Assembly: GCF_027579695.1 (NCBI RefSeq)
Contig: NC_083576.1
Span: 35,345,760-35,409,759 of the forward strand
Direction: 5' to 3'
DNA: 64,000 nucleotides
Source: Neoarius graeffei
Lineage: Eukaryota > Chordata > Actinopteri > Siluriformes > Ariidae
Shown: positions 10,768-20,862 of the stretch, piece after piece
Layout of the letters: each line of letters begins with the position of its first letter
Numbering within the stretch: position 1 is the stretch's first letter
Notes under the pieces: model-generated
What the model was told of the DNA's origin: nothing
The model's input: only the letters and a program-made list of their open reading frames with translations
Databases searched by the model: none
Translations under genes and position numbers: made by a program

Positions 10768-11588
10768 AACCATAGTGCAAAAAATAAGAAAAAATGACAA
10801 AAACGTGAGTACAAAAAACTGTGGCTAAGACGAGGCAAAACAGAGAGCAAAAATCAGGAAGCAAAAAATGGCACAGAGATGATATGAGAAACAGACAAGA
10901 CATTCTGGCAAAGTCCCCTTCTGAGAATGTCCTATTTATACACAGCAGAGCAGACCAGGAAGTGAATGCCAACAAGATGGAAGTCCCATCCCGGATTGCG
11001 CTGAACTGGGAGATAGTAAATCTCTGGAGTGGAAGTCCGGGGCGGATCATGACAGCACTTTACTCTATTTAAAACGGTCTCACCAAGTCCGCCAAGAAAT
11101 CCTTCCATGACTTGAAGTAGGTTACGATCGACCTGTGCATGGCTACTCATCATGCCAGATACATTCCATCCCACGTGATGCAGGTCTTTCTCCAGACGTT
11201 CCTCTTTGGATAGCGCTGTGTTGATTCCCAGATGGTGCAGGCTGTCAGCCACTTCCCATGCAGAGTTGAAGATTAAAGTTTCTCCATTCATGAAGACCTT
11301 CAGCATTGTGGAGTATGGACTCTGGAATTTGATCTGCTTGGCTTTCAGTTGTTGCTTGATGTCTGCGTACTCCCTTCTTTTCCTCTGTAACGAGGGTGAA
11401 TAGTCGTGATTCATCGTGATTAGCTCTCCTTTGTATGTCAAATTCTTCTCCTGCCATGCCTTCTGAAGTATGAACTGCTTGGTCTTGAAACTGTTAAATT
11501 TTAGCACAAAAGACCTAGGGCTTGCAGCTGGATCAGTGGGCTTTCGCTGTAGGGACCTATGTGCACATTCTAATCTTAACTCAAACTC

Positions 11589-12759
11589 ATCTCATCTCAT
11601 CTTCATCCGCTTATCCAAAGCCGGGTCGCAGAGGCAGTAGTCTGAGCATGGAAGCCCAAACTTCCCTCTTCCCAAACACCTCGGCCAGCTCCTCAGGAAG
11701 AACACCGAGGCGTTCCCAGGCCAGCCAAGAGACTTAGGTGGTGTTTACATTAGACCGTATCAGCGGATCATCAGATTAACGTTTTTAAAACGATTCGCGT
11801 ACACACAGCAACGCCAATACACGATTCGTGTGCACACAGCAATGCCAATACATGGATACGCTAATCACATGACTAATTAGACGGCACATCACATGATCCC
11901 AGTGCATATCGGGCATGCGCAAGTCACTCACCACTTGCAAGTGGAAGGATGGCAAGCGAACACCTTCTCCATCAGATAAACACACCTGGCTGTGATGTTC
12001 ATGTTCTCACTGAGTTTAAGCACCTGAAGGAGGTTGAAATGTGTAAATAAACGTCAGTGCGGCTCAGCGCTTCCTCCTGCGCTCCAAATCACTCCGCCCT
12101 GAACAGCGAGTGCCCTCTGGAGGGTGCGCACTCCGGCCCTGAGCAGCTCACAGAGCGCGCGAGTGAAGCGCACGAGCAGTGATTTGGGACTGAGCCGCTG
12201 TGTGTGAGATCCCAACGCCAGCGAATCAGGAAGGTGGATGTCACAGTGATGTTGTCCAATGACGACGTCAGCTAGAGCTCAGCACTGCATTTCCTCGTAT
12301 CCTCAATGTTTACACAGCACCGGATCAGACACGAACTGGGTTGAATACGTGGGCCCTGGCGGATTCCCGTTTCCCGGCGTTTTAATGTGAACGGACAGTG
12401 CATCCGCAACGAAAATGAGACAGATACGGTCTAATGTAAACACCACCATAGTCCCTTCAGCATGTCCTGGGTCTTCCCCAGGGCCTCCTCCCGGGGGGAC
12501 ATGCCTGGAACACCTCCCCAGGGAGGCATCCAGGAGGCATCCGAAAGAGATGCCCAAGTCACCTTAGCTGATTCCGCTCGATGTGGAGGAGCAGCGGCTC
12601 TACTCCAAGCTCCTCCCGAGTGATTGTGCTTCTCACCCTATCTCTAAGGGATCGCCCAGCCACCCTGCAAAGGAAACTCATTTCAGCCGCTTGTATCCGT
12701 GATCTTGTTCTTTCGGTCATTACCCAAAGCTCATGACCATAGTTTCATGACCAAGTTTC
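11589..12759 (-). mobile_element. LINE 3' end (family R) carrying a TIR element
   Basis: Flanked by TAACTCAAACTC (11577-11588 and 12760-12771) in L1 ORF1. Longer than the copy at 3870-4108 and colinear with it. Coding blocks GRPRTRW-type and LRLLPLRP are on the minus strand, with a stop near 11620. The 3' end reads GGATAAGCGGATGAAGATGAGATGAG, a tail very like that of the S1 SINEs. An inner insertion occupies 11737-12447. Confidence 0.75.
11737..12447. mobile_element. Non-autonomous TIR element (711 bp), PIF/Harbinger- or ISL2EU-like
   Basis: Perfect 25-bp terminal inverted repeats begin GGTGGTGTTTACATTAGACC (11737 onward; the mirror ends at 12447). The empty site in the copy at 3870-4108 reads gagacATAgtccc. 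Here the flanks are TTA on the left and ATA on the right, compatible with a 3-bp TWA or 2-bp TA duplication with one change. There is no transposase frame, and the middle is GC-rich. The superfamily is not settled. Confidence 0.7.
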
Positions 12760-13852
12760 TAACTCAAACTCGGCTGGCAATTTCAGGAGTTTATGGAAAA
12801 ATTCTTCGATCCACTTAACTATATCACCTTCAGAACCTTCTTTAATCCCGTAAATTCTCAGATTGTCCCGTCGTTGCGCATTTTCCAAGGCCTTGCACCT
12901 TGCACCTAGCCTCCCTCGCAAGAGAAAGGAGACCAGCTGTGCATGTCGGTTGTGCCTGTCTTCCAGAGTACTCACATGATCTTCTGCCTCTGAAACTCGG
13001 CCCCCTAGCCCTCAAACAGTCTGGTCTAAACTCGTCATTTGTTCGGAGAGCTTGTCAAGTGTTTCGTTAACCTCTTGTCGAAATTTTCGAAGTTCAGTGA
13101 TAATGGTGACGTTAATGTCACTATCGGGAGTCTGTTCGCTGGGTGGAACATTGTTAGCATCAGTCGAGGCTAATTCCACTGGAGGAGCTCTGTTGTCATC
13201 TTCGAAATACTTGGACTTTTCTTCCTCCTGTGGTTTCGCCTGTCTTCCTCTGTGTTGATTATGGGTCATGGCGGTATTACAAACTAATTTAGTGAACCAT
13301 AGGGGACAATGGTTTAATTTAAGTATGTAAAAATGGTCAAAAGACAAGGAGTCACTCTCTCAAGCAGCCATCTGGTTTGTGACATCACACACTCCCCTTT
13401 ATAGACCCCTTGCACTGATGTCACCCGAAACTGGAAGTAAACAAGCCCTGCGCCATATTGGAAGACCAACAAACTCGTGATTAGGGGGAAATAACGGCAG
13501 CGGTATGTGAACCCACGAGAATAAAGTGGAGTGGCAAACGACTTAAACAAATCTGAGCTGTTTTATTTATGATTTATTGGCCCAACAGTAGACTTGAAAG
13601 AAACCTGTGTGAGACTTGGCAAAAAACTGTGGATATAATGGATAAGTCTGTGCATGATCTGTGGACATGGCAGATTATTTCAAAACCCTGAAGCCTGCTG
13701 AAAGGAAGCGATATGTTGAGAAACTGACTCTGATTGATGGTTTTGTCCCTTGGCTGCGTTTATTACAGCCAGCCACTGACACATTTAGTGTGTCTAATGA
13801 CTAGGGTGTTTTCGTTAGAATTTCATGCACTTGGTTCATCAAACAACCTACA

Positions 13853-14075
13853 ATGGTAAACTTTTGTGCTGTGTTAGGGTGTTCTAACAAAGCTGATGGG
13901 AAAGGTGAAAAGAAGTCTTTCTACAGAATACCAGCTGTGATTGAGACACAAGGGGAGCAAAGCAAGGAGCTTTCTGCCAGGAGACAGAGAGAGTATTTAG
14001 CTGCTTTATGCAGAGCAGATCTGAATACTTCAAATCTACAACAGTACAGAATATGTTCAGACCATTTTGTTACTG
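13853..14075 (+). pseudogene. THAP zinc-finger exon of a transposase
   Basis: MVNFCAVLGCSN starts the frame, giving the first CxxxxC pair of a C2CH THAP finger. A basic Lys-rich loop, SFYRIPA and the closing ICSDHF follow. A splice donor (TG|GTAAGT) sits at 14076, so this is a first exon. THAP fingers bind DNA in P-element-like transposases and in host THAP proteins. Because it lies between inverted ends and no further exon follows, I read it as transposon-derived. A host THAP gene is less likely. Confidence 0.7.
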
Positions 14076-14395
14076 GTAAGTCACTAGGCTAGAGTGTTGT
14101 AGAACATTTTTTTAAATGTTTACTGAATAAAAACATCCTTAAATTTTATCACATTTATGTTATATATTTCATTTCTTTCTTTTGTTTTAATTTTCCTCCC
14201 TCCAACCCTCTTTGGATTTTAAATATAGTTTTCCCCATGTCCAAATAATTCAAAGATATATAAATAAAAACAGATAAGTAGTAAATTAAAAATAAATTTC
14301 ATTTAATCTGCACTGAGTACGTATGTATGTATGTACTTGAGGTCTTCCAATATGGCGCCCTAACAAAATCTCGCGGTACGGTGACGTCACGCGGT
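14076..14395. other. Non-coding part of the THAP transposon
   Basis: AT-rich intron-like sequence with a gtat microsatellite at 14320-14334, then the right inverted end. No exon is visible. Confidence 0.45.
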
Positions 14396-15136
14396 AGCCC
14401 TCTGTACTCCCCTGACTTCTCTCTCCCTTTTGTTTTGCAGACTGACATGTCAGACAGAGGGCTGGAGGCCATTTTGTCCCTAACAGTGGAAGGAGAGGAG
14501 TGCCCCTTGCTGTGCATCAGCCGCGAGTTCTCCATGTGGGAGATGAAGTACAGCACCATTAAGAAGGAGTGCTTGGCCATCAAATGGGCGGTCCTTACCC
14601 TCCATCATTACCTGCTCAGATCGCGCCCCACTCCAGTGGCTCCACCACATGAAGGATGCCCAGATCACCTGTTGGTATCTGGCTCTGCAACCTTTTAAGT
14701 TTGAGGTGGTCCACAGGCCAGGGGCACAGATGGTGGTGGAAGACTACCTCTCCTGGTGGGGGGAGTCAGCTGCAGGTCGGATGGCTCCCTGGCCTGAGTC
14801 AGATGGTGGAAGTATGTGGCGGTGGGGCCGTGGTCAAGGGCCAGTTTGTGAATGGAGAGTGAAGCCAGGGAAGGCGAATAGCAAAGTGGAAGCACTTGTG
14901 GTGAATTAATGTGCTGTGTTTGTGTGCAGTGACAAGCAGAAGATATAAAAGAGAGAGAGGAGCAGAAAGTGGTTGGTCTGCCCCTGGCTGAAATCATGCC
15001 CGTGCATCAGCATGCAACATTTTAAAGTCCATGGAAAAGTTTGTTTTGGTTGAGTTGTAGTTAAATAAAACCAAAAAAGTAAACCTGATCCTGCCTGCCT
15101 GTTCTTCATCATCCACCACTATCAGGGAAACATTAC
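14396..15136 (+). mobile_element. 3' end of a Gmr1-like Ty3/gypsy element (GM-D): RNase H fragment and LTR
   Basis: The segment starts at the same internal point as 41215 in the longer Gmr1-like copy (ctcccctgactt...). RNase H coding runs to about 14760. The LTR starts TGTGGCGGTGG at 14815, with a TATA box (GATATAAAAG, about 14941) and AATAAA (about 15064). The LTR end is uncertain (15124 or 15136). The RNase H is frameshifted, and the upstream part is replaced by the THAP element. Confidence 0.7.
14415..14770 (+). pseudogene. Broken RNase H of GM-D
   Basis: Contains TDMSDRGLEAILS (active-site region; relatives have TDASDRGLGA), IKKECLAIKWAV and, after a small deletion and frame change near 14625, WYLALQPFKFEVVHRPG. 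The change of Ala to Met next to the catalytic Asp, and the frameshift, mark it as inactive. Confidence 0.7.
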
Positions 15137-16081
15137 AACCACATAACCAAAACCATCAAGGACGTCATCCTGAACTACTACGGGAACTTCAGGCTTAGTC
15201 ACTTCTGGGAGCTCAACATCTGACTGGCACTGGCTTGAGAAAGGGATCATAACTGGCTGTACACTCTCAGTTATTCTCTTCATTCTTGCCATGAATATGG
15301 TGGTCAAGGCAGCTGAGACAGAGCGCAGAGGCCCCATGTCCAAGTCTGGTATCCAGCAGCCCCCCCATCAGAGCCTATACAGATGACCTGACAGTCACCA
15401 CTACATCAGTGCCTGGCAGCAGATCCTTCAGGGCCTGGTAAAGCTCAGCTCCTGGGCAAGAATGAGCATTAAACCAATGAAATCCAGGTCTATGGTCCTG
15501 AAGAGAGGAGAAGTGGTGACCTTTGTGGATGGCATTTCTATACCATCTATCATTAAATCACATTACAGGCATTTAGCAGACATTCATCCAGAGCGACATA
15601 CAACACACCCAGAGCAGCCTGGAGAGGAGTCGGTGGTTAGGTGCCTTGCTCAAGGGCACTTCAGCCATTTCTGCTGGTCCAGGGACTCAAACCAGTGACC
15701 TTTTGGTCCCAAAGCTGCTTCTCTAACCATTAGGTCATGGCCTCCCCCATCACTGAGAAACCAGTCATGAGCCAATACAAGATCTTTAAATGTAGCCTTA
15801 GGGACACAGAATCTATCCAGTCAACCATCAAGAAGCTTGGCTGTCCACAATAGACAAGTCTGGTTTAACTAGCAGGTTCAAGGCATGGATATACCAACAC
15901 GGCATCTTGCCCCAATTCCTCTGATTCTGTTGGTGTATGAGAGGACAATGTCTATAGTCGAGACCCTGGAGAGAAAGATCAGCTGTTACATCTGCAGAGC
16001 ACTGAAGATGATTTAAGGGCCAAAACAGGCACAGGGAAGGCACACTCAGAGCCTCTACTGTCCCTGGGCACATCAGTGTCA
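15137..16081 (+). pseudogene. Degraded RT of a non-LTR-like retroelement (family N)
   Basis: Fragments in changing plus-strand frames recall a fish RT-like family: a TDDLTVT-type block (about 15375-15395), SSWARMSIKPMKSRSMVLK (about 15450-15505), FVDGISIPSI (about 15520-15550) and, after an inserted SINE, EKPVMSQYKIFKCSLRDTES (about 15757-15815). Many stops and shifts occur. The C-terminal part of the same family is at 19080-19790. The family name is unknown to me. Confidence 0.5.
15553..15748 (-). mobile_element. tRNA-derived SINE (second type) inside RT family N
   Basis: On the minus strand the head carries an A-box-like TGACCTAATGG and a B box GGTTTGAGTCC. The other end has the gcatttagcagacattcatccagagcgac motif common in teleost repeats. 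The RT frame is continuous across it, with a short ATCA duplication at the junctions. Confidence 0.65.
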
Positions 16082-16332
16082 GTAATACAGGGGTCTGTTT
16101 AAAAAAAAAAACAACACCAAAGTGAAAGTGCTGTCAGCTGGCAAGTGACTGAAGGGCTCCATGTTTCGGGTGGCACGGCATGTTGAGCTCCTGTGGCTAA
16201 TGCAGTGGCATTTTTAGGCCCCATCACACAGGGCTATATCCCCTGGGTATTTTTGCCCTCAAAAAAGTAAGCAATTAATAGAAAACAACTTACTTGGATG
16301 TTATCTGGGATATTGAATATTATACATATATA
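16082..16332. other. Unassigned spacer
   Basis: No coding frame. A CAGTGGCATTTTTAGGCCCC motif at about 16204 looks like a hAT end, but I could not find a convincing partner. Confidence 0.3.
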
Positions 16333-16682
16333 ATCCACCCATTATCTGTAGCCGCTTATCCTGTGTAGGGTCGCAGGCAAGCTGGAGCCTATCACAGCTG
16401 ACTATGGGTGAGAGGCAGGGTACACCCTGGACAAGTTGCCAGGTCATCACAGGGTTGACACATAAAGACAAATAACCATTCACACCTACAGTCAATTTTA
16501 GAGCCACCAATCACCCTAACCTGCATGTATTTGGGGGAAACCAGAGCACCTGGAGGAAACCCATACAGACATGGGGAGAACATTCAAACTCCACACAGAA
16601 AGGCCCTCGTCGGCCACTGGGGTCGAACCCAGGACCTTCTTGCTGTGAGGCGACAGTGCTAACCACTACACCACTGTGCCGC
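16333..16682 (-). mobile_element. S1 SINE, older diverged copy
   Basis: Same modules as the copy at 2084-2437, with more substitutions and a shorter central part. A catatata repeat is near both ends but is unreliable because of the neighbouring (AT)n tract. Confidence 0.75.
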
Positions 16683-16683
16683 A

Positions 16684-16688
<5 letters not shown>

Positions 16689-16754
<66 letters not shown>
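16689..16754. repeat. (AT)n microsatellite
   Basis: About 66 bases of alternating A and T, followed by an A tract. Confidence 0.95.
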
Positions 16755-16760
<6 letters not shown>

Positions 16761-16777
16761 AAAAAAAATCTATCTCA

Positions 16778-18181
16778 CAGGCGATTGCTCTAAGACAACG
16801 AGGGAGGCTCAGCCTCCTCTAAAAATGACGAACATCGTGTAGGATGAATTGCGCTAGGCTTATGTTATAGCCGACCTTATAACATTGCTATTTCAGATAC
16901 AGAATCATAGAAATATATGTACTCAACCCAACTACAGTGCGAAATCATTCCGTTATAACTTTCCCCAGTTTGCCTAATGTGCGCGTGAGTTTTTCCCCCT
17001 CATGACAGTGCAATGCAGCCCAGCCTCAGTGGATTGGGAGCTATGTGCTTGTCAATCTCAAAATGCAAGACGGTTATTGGACAAATACTGCGAAAATGCC
17101 CGCCCACGGACTCCCAGCCTCACATGGGAGGGACATGGCAGTTTCCGCGAGGAGACTGGTGATTGGTGAAAGCGGCCGGATATTTTCTTTGATTGACAGC
17201 TCGTTTCAACTATAGACAGGCAGCGGTACAGTGTTGCCAGATTGGGCGGTTTTAAGTGCATTTTGGCGGGTTTTGAACATATTTTGGGCTGGATAACGTC
17301 AGCAGTATCTGGCAACATCAGTTCAGTCCCATGTGGATTCGCAAGTGCTGTGGTGTATTGTAAGAGATCAGCTTACATTTCGATTTCATTCATTACATAC
17401 GGTTTCTACCAGCTTTTTTAGTTTGTATATATTTTCATTGTAAATAAAGTGTAAATATAGTGTTGTCAAGTTTGCTATCTTAGTTCCAGAAATTTCGTTT
17501 ATTTGAGTGACTGAACTTGAACTTGAGGGGGCTAGTCAGCTAGCAAGAAAGCTGCGCACGGATGCCAAGCATTGCTGATTTAATTTTGGTGAAGCCATTT
17601 GCCAGTCTTCCTTTCAAGGAAAAAATTAAAATTAAAGAGCAGGGTAGACCAACGCCTCAAATTGACTTGGTGAAAAAGGTAGGGAATAATACTCGTTCCT
17701 TTCAGCTCTCCTGGTACGAGAAAGTGAATTGGCTAACAGCAAGTGACCCACATCAATAACAGTAAATAGGCTACTTTAGTAATATGTCATGGATGGACCA
17801 AAAATATAGAATCTATTTAAAATGTTTATGCTGAGTATATTATATTGCAATATATGTTTTTCTGGATATGAATTAAACACCGCTACAATTTGGAAAACAT
17901 TTTTAAACAAAAACACAGCTGAGGTCAATTTTTAAACAACATGCCACAATTTTAAAATATAAAATGTTAAAATATAAAAAAAAAAACAACACCACCATCA
18001 TGTATATTGGACAGTAGGCTAATGGGCCAAAAGAACCTGTTATTTCACAGTTTGTGACCCTGCCAACAATCAGCCAGATCAGAGGCAAGAGTATGGGCAA
18101 AATTGATGTTTTTTCTTTTAAAATCTGGAAATATCGTAACCGACCAGCCTCCCCTGTTTGAAAGACTACCAGCTGCCACTG
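16778..18181 (+). mobile_element. hAT-like element with a TTF-finger exon (internally deleted)
   Basis: The left end begins CAGGCGATTGCTCTAAGACA and contains GAGGGAGGCTCAGCC. The right end in inverse reads CAGTGGCAGCTGG...CAGGGGAGGCT. The ends are similar but diverged. A plus-strand exon for a TTF-type finger is inside. The 8-bp flanks do not match, perhaps because of the (AT)n next door. Boundaries are moderately secure. Confidence 0.5.
17562..17759 (+). pseudogene. TTF-type zinc-finger fragment of a hAT transposase
   Basis: The 65-codon frame starts MPSIADLILVKPFASLPF and includes RSFQLSWYEKVNWLTASDP. That matches the shape of TTF domains in ZMYM-like hAT proteins (a Ser-Phe-x-x-x-Trp-Tyr block followed by Trp-Leu). 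The cysteine pair expected just after is not reached, because the frame stops. It is probably a DNA-binding exon left in a deleted element. Confidence 0.5.
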
Positions 18182-18701
18182 ATATATATATTTGGGTTTT
18201 TATGGTCTTAAAGGAGAGATATGTGAGTGAGAAATGATATAATGTATTCATCTGATAAATTTTGCTAGTGATATTTAAATCAGTTTGCACATGCCTCACT
18301 TTCCTGAAACATTGAGTATTGATGATAATTTAATAATAAGGAGACAGAAATTTAGTTAAACTACATACATTTAAAAAGAGCAGTGCAAAAATCAGTCATA
18401 AAGATGACATAACCTTTAAGTGTGTGTGGGTGATCTTTCTTGTAAAGTTAGATATAAGCTTGCCAACATATCGATGCCAATCTCCCTTCAAAAAATACAA
18501 GCCCCAGGAAAATCTGACTTAGCCCCTGGTCTTTTCAATAGCTAGAATAGAAACACCCATGGGTTAACTAAAGTATGATGAAAAACAGTGTCATTCTGTG
18601 TTCGGTTCATAAATCGATGGAAAATTCAGATTCCTTCACTGTTGGTTGTTCCAAGATTCTTCTCGACTCTGTTCAATTGTAAATCAAGTCCTCTGTTGAA
18701 G
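18182..18701. other. Unassigned AT-rich spacer
   Basis: No coding frame or clear repeat ends. A stretch near 18484-18570 (aagccccaggaaaatc...agcccctgg) may be part of an old DNA element. Confidence 0.3.
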
Positions 18702-19795
18702 TAAAGAGTAAAGGAGTCCTAATACCTCTTTTGAATAATTCCATACAAAAATAATCTTAAGTAAGCTCAAACTAAAGAGATTTATTTTAGCTTGATGGTG
18801 CAAAGGGTGCCCCAAATGAAGTCTTTCTTATTTGAGGCTTGAGTGGAACCCAAATTTTATATGTAATGGAGAGGCCTGTATCTGTACAAATATTTGAATT
18901 GTGCCAGTTTGGTTAGTATAAACCTGCATTAAATCCACTTTGATAAGTCAGTAACTAAGAAAAAATACAAACTAAGAAAAAATGTAAGAATACTTATTGG
19001 ACTTAATTTTTCAAGGAAAAAATATAGAATATATTTTGGAACCCAGGGGGAACCCTGGTTACCAACATATTCTCACTGCCCTGGAAAGGGTACACTGAAG
19101 TACATCCTAAGGTGCTACCACTGGCAATATGAGCAGAATTCAGTGACTGAGGCCATATCCAGAGCAGTGAGCAACAACAAGCACACCCATAGTCAGAGGA
19201 AAAGCTCCTTTGTGAGAGCTGGAGAGAAGCCATAACCACGGCCTATAACATGAGCCAGCCTGCTCTCATCAGCATCAGACTGGTAGCTGCAAGTTGATCT
19301 TGGCAGGCAGCTTAAGTTCCTAGACCATGTGACACCAACCTCCTTGAGGCCAGACATGGTGTTAGCATTGGTTTCTTCTAAGCAGTTCCTCTGAGTTGAG
19401 TTGACAATCCCTGGAAGGACTGCATGGAAGAGGCCAATGAGTGCAAGCAGCTCAAGTACCATGAGCTGGTAGAGCAGTGCCAAAGGAGTGGCTGGAAAGC
19501 TCACTGTGAGCCCATAGAAGTGGGATGTCGAGGCTTTGTTGCCTGCTCCCTATGCAAGACCTACACCCTGTTCAGCATCACAGGAGCTGCAAACAGGAGA
19601 GCCATCAAATCCACCAAAGAGGCTGCAGAGAGGACCTCTAGGTGGATCTGGATAAAAAGGTCCGAAACATGAGTCAATGCTGCTGGGACACAAGCTGGGG
19701 TCTGATCATCCCTGGCTGGGTCATCTGAGTGAGGGTGTCTGATGTTGAATGACCCAAAACACCTGATCTCAGGAAACATCACTGATGTGTCCCAG
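18702..19795 (+). pseudogene. C-terminal part of RT family N (degraded)
   Basis: From about 19080 the plus strand codes, with stops and shifts, for blocks recognisable from this family: KSSFVRAGEKP (about 19200), a D-W-x-L-Q-V-D-L-G-R-Q-L block (about 19275), RPDMV (about 19350), then EDCMEEANECKQLKYHELVE, EVGCRGFVACSL and AAERTSRWIWIKR (19415-19672). The upstream 380 bases are non-coding. The first about 690 bases are repeated at 59106-59834. Confidence 0.6.
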
Positions 19796-20103
19796 CATAT
19801 CTACAGATGTATCTATACACCACTAGTGAATGTTTTTTGTTGAAATTATATCATTTTAAATACTCAAAATAATAATAATAATAATAATAACTGAAACTCG
19901 AACCAAGGAATAGGAATCAGAGAATAAAGAAATGTTTATTCTTACATGAAGTGAAAAGCAGGACAGTGAACCTAGTAATGGAATCTAATGTCAAAAATTA
20001 AATCTTACATCATGGCAAAAGGTCAAAATCTTTATTAGCCTAATCCGTTACCTGTTAACGTTCACTAAATATATTAACTTAATGGGGCAGAATCCACTAC
20101 TAC
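19796..20103. other. Unassigned spacer with an (AAT)n tract
   Basis: Contains (AAT)n at 19868-19889 and no coding frame. Confidence 0.35.
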
Positions 20104-20489
20104 CAGTGGTGGCTGGTACCAAAAAAGGGGGGGGGGGGGGCCTTTATTGGCTCTCTTTTATTTTTCTTCCAGTGTATGCCATATGAAAGGATGTTTCTGT
20201 AAATAAATAACAGAATTTTTTTCTCCATGGGTCCACTTGTTTGGCCAGCACCCCAGTGGGCATAAGTATACAGGAAGTGTAGGTGTTCACATCAAATTTA
20301 AATAAATACAGTTTATAAATGGGTTAAAATAATTAGATGGATACAGGGTGAAGTAGGATAAGTAAACAATTTTGACTTAATAAATACTTTTTCTTCATTA
20401 ATTTATGTTCAATATCAATTTGTCTTTCTCATCAGGATCATTGGAAATGGGGTGGCACCCCAGCGCCCCATAGTAACCAGCCGCCACTG
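20104..20489. mobile_element. hAT-like MITE (386 bp)
   Basis: Ends are CAGTGGTGGCTGGT and, inverted, CAGTGGCGGCTGGT. Flanking 8-mers ACTACTAC (20096-20103) and ATGACTAC (20490-20497) agree at 6 of 8 positions, as expected for an old 8-bp duplication. A G run (about 14) follows the left end. No transposase. Confidence 0.65.
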
Positions 20490-20508
20490 ATGACTACTGT
20501 GTTGCTGC

Positions 20509-20857
20509 TGTCATGCCTTCACCTGCTGGAGCTCGTGCGCCTTTGGGACAATTGATCATTGCACACACATGTTACTAATTTGAAATGTAATCAGCATGCG
20601 CATAAAAAGAGACACACAAACACACACACTGCGCAAAGTATTGAGGTCACAGTGACCCTTACCAAGCCGTATGTTCATCTTGTCATACTGGCTCTCGGCT
20701 TCAATTCTGTTTTGGACTTCACCTTTTGTCTGTGCCTCACTCAACCCTTGCCTGTCTACTGTTACCTATTTTGCCGACTGATTTTGATTGTTTGACTGCA
20801 TGGTTTTTAATAAAAACTTTTCTGCATTTCCATCTGCCTCCACCATCATTCCTGACA
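20509..20857 (+). mobile_element. Solo LTR (349 bp) of a gypsy-like element
   Basis: TGTCATGCC...CCTGACA, flanked by GCTGC (20504-20508 and 20858-20862). AATAAA at about 20809 and a TATA-like CATAAAAAG at about 20600 give plus orientation. No internal region remains, so it probably arose by LTR-LTR recombination. Confidence 0.8.
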
Positions 20858-20862
20858 GCTGC

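Larger units (their letters stand above)
4307..11054 (-). mobile_element. Ty3/gypsy chromovirus-like element (G1), degraded
   Basis: Flanked by the 5-bp duplication GCACT (4302-4306 and 11055-11059), inside L1 ORF1. In plus-strand orientation the LTRs start TGTTAA at 4307 and 9173, and the right one ends GATCATGACA at 11054. Reading is right to left: 5' LTR, gag, PR, RT, RNase H, INT. Three later insertions are inside it: a LINE end (7941-8501), a TIR element (9270-9884) and an unknown insert (9993-10767). Several nonsense codons, a damaged RT motif and a truncated 3' LTR show it is dead. Confidence 0.85.
9173..11054 (-). repeat. 5' LTR of G1, split by two insertions
   Basis: LTR parts are 9173-9269, 9885-9992 and 10768-11054. 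On the minus strand a TATA box (TGTATAAATAGG) lies at about 10938-10927. About 30 bases downstream the sequence GCCAGAA matches the complement of the region between LTR and gag (GTTCTGGC, 9168-9161). That suggests priming by the element's own RNA, as in the related chromovirus below, though with decay. Confidence 0.7.
11060..13269 (-). pseudogene. L1 ORF1 (RNA-binding, coiled coil), broken
   Basis: The frame starts MTHNQHRGRQ at 13269. It has a basic N-terminus, then a heptad-like stretch (ITELRKFRQEVNETLDKL) and a TGA at about 13015 inside the coiled coil. The RRM-like core follows (NLRIYGIKEG, about 12860). At 12772 the frame stops at an inserted LINE end. It resumes at 11576 with LRLECAHRSL and the C-terminal domain (FVLKFNSFKTK, SPSLQRKRREYADIKQQL, GETLIFNSAWEVADSL). 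It leaves at 11060 into the gypsy insertion and ends at about 4286. ORF1p forms trimers that coat L1 RNA; this copy is nonfunctional. Confidence 0.8.
1614..13400 (-). mobile_element. L1/Tx1-type LINE, split by several later insertions
   Basis: A single minus-strand non-LTR element can be traced from about 13400 to 1614. ORF1 lies at 13269-12772, 11576-11060 and 4301-4286. An inter-ORF region covers 4285-4120 and 3869-3325. ORF2 (endonuclease and start of RT) covers 3324-2453 and 2083-1614. The interruptions are a SINE (2084-2437), a LINE 3' end (3870-4108), a gypsy element (4307-11054) and a LINE 3' end with a TIR element (11589-12759). Each is flanked by a target duplication, and the L1 protein frame continues across the gaps. 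The 3' part is lost at the retroviral LTR. Confidence 0.8.
13403..14395 (+). mobile_element. THAP-domain DNA transposon remnant (P-element- or Kolobok-like)
   Basis: Imperfect inverted ends share the block GCGCCATATTGGAAGACC (left about 13450-13468, right about 14341-14358) and GTCACC closer to the tips. A THAP-encoding exon lies between. Boundaries are approximate and no target duplication was identified. Downstream transposase exons are missing, so this is an internally deleted copy. Confidence 0.6.

Noticed and set aside
13853-14075. A host THAP gene
   Set aside because: The exon lies between inverted ends with no downstream exon found, and a second THAP exon in the window is also inside a TIR element.
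16082-18570. A larger hAT with ends at about 16204 (CAGTGGCATTTTTAGG) and 18570
   Set aside because: The ends match only weakly and no 8-bp duplication was found. The inner element at 16778-18181 is better supported.
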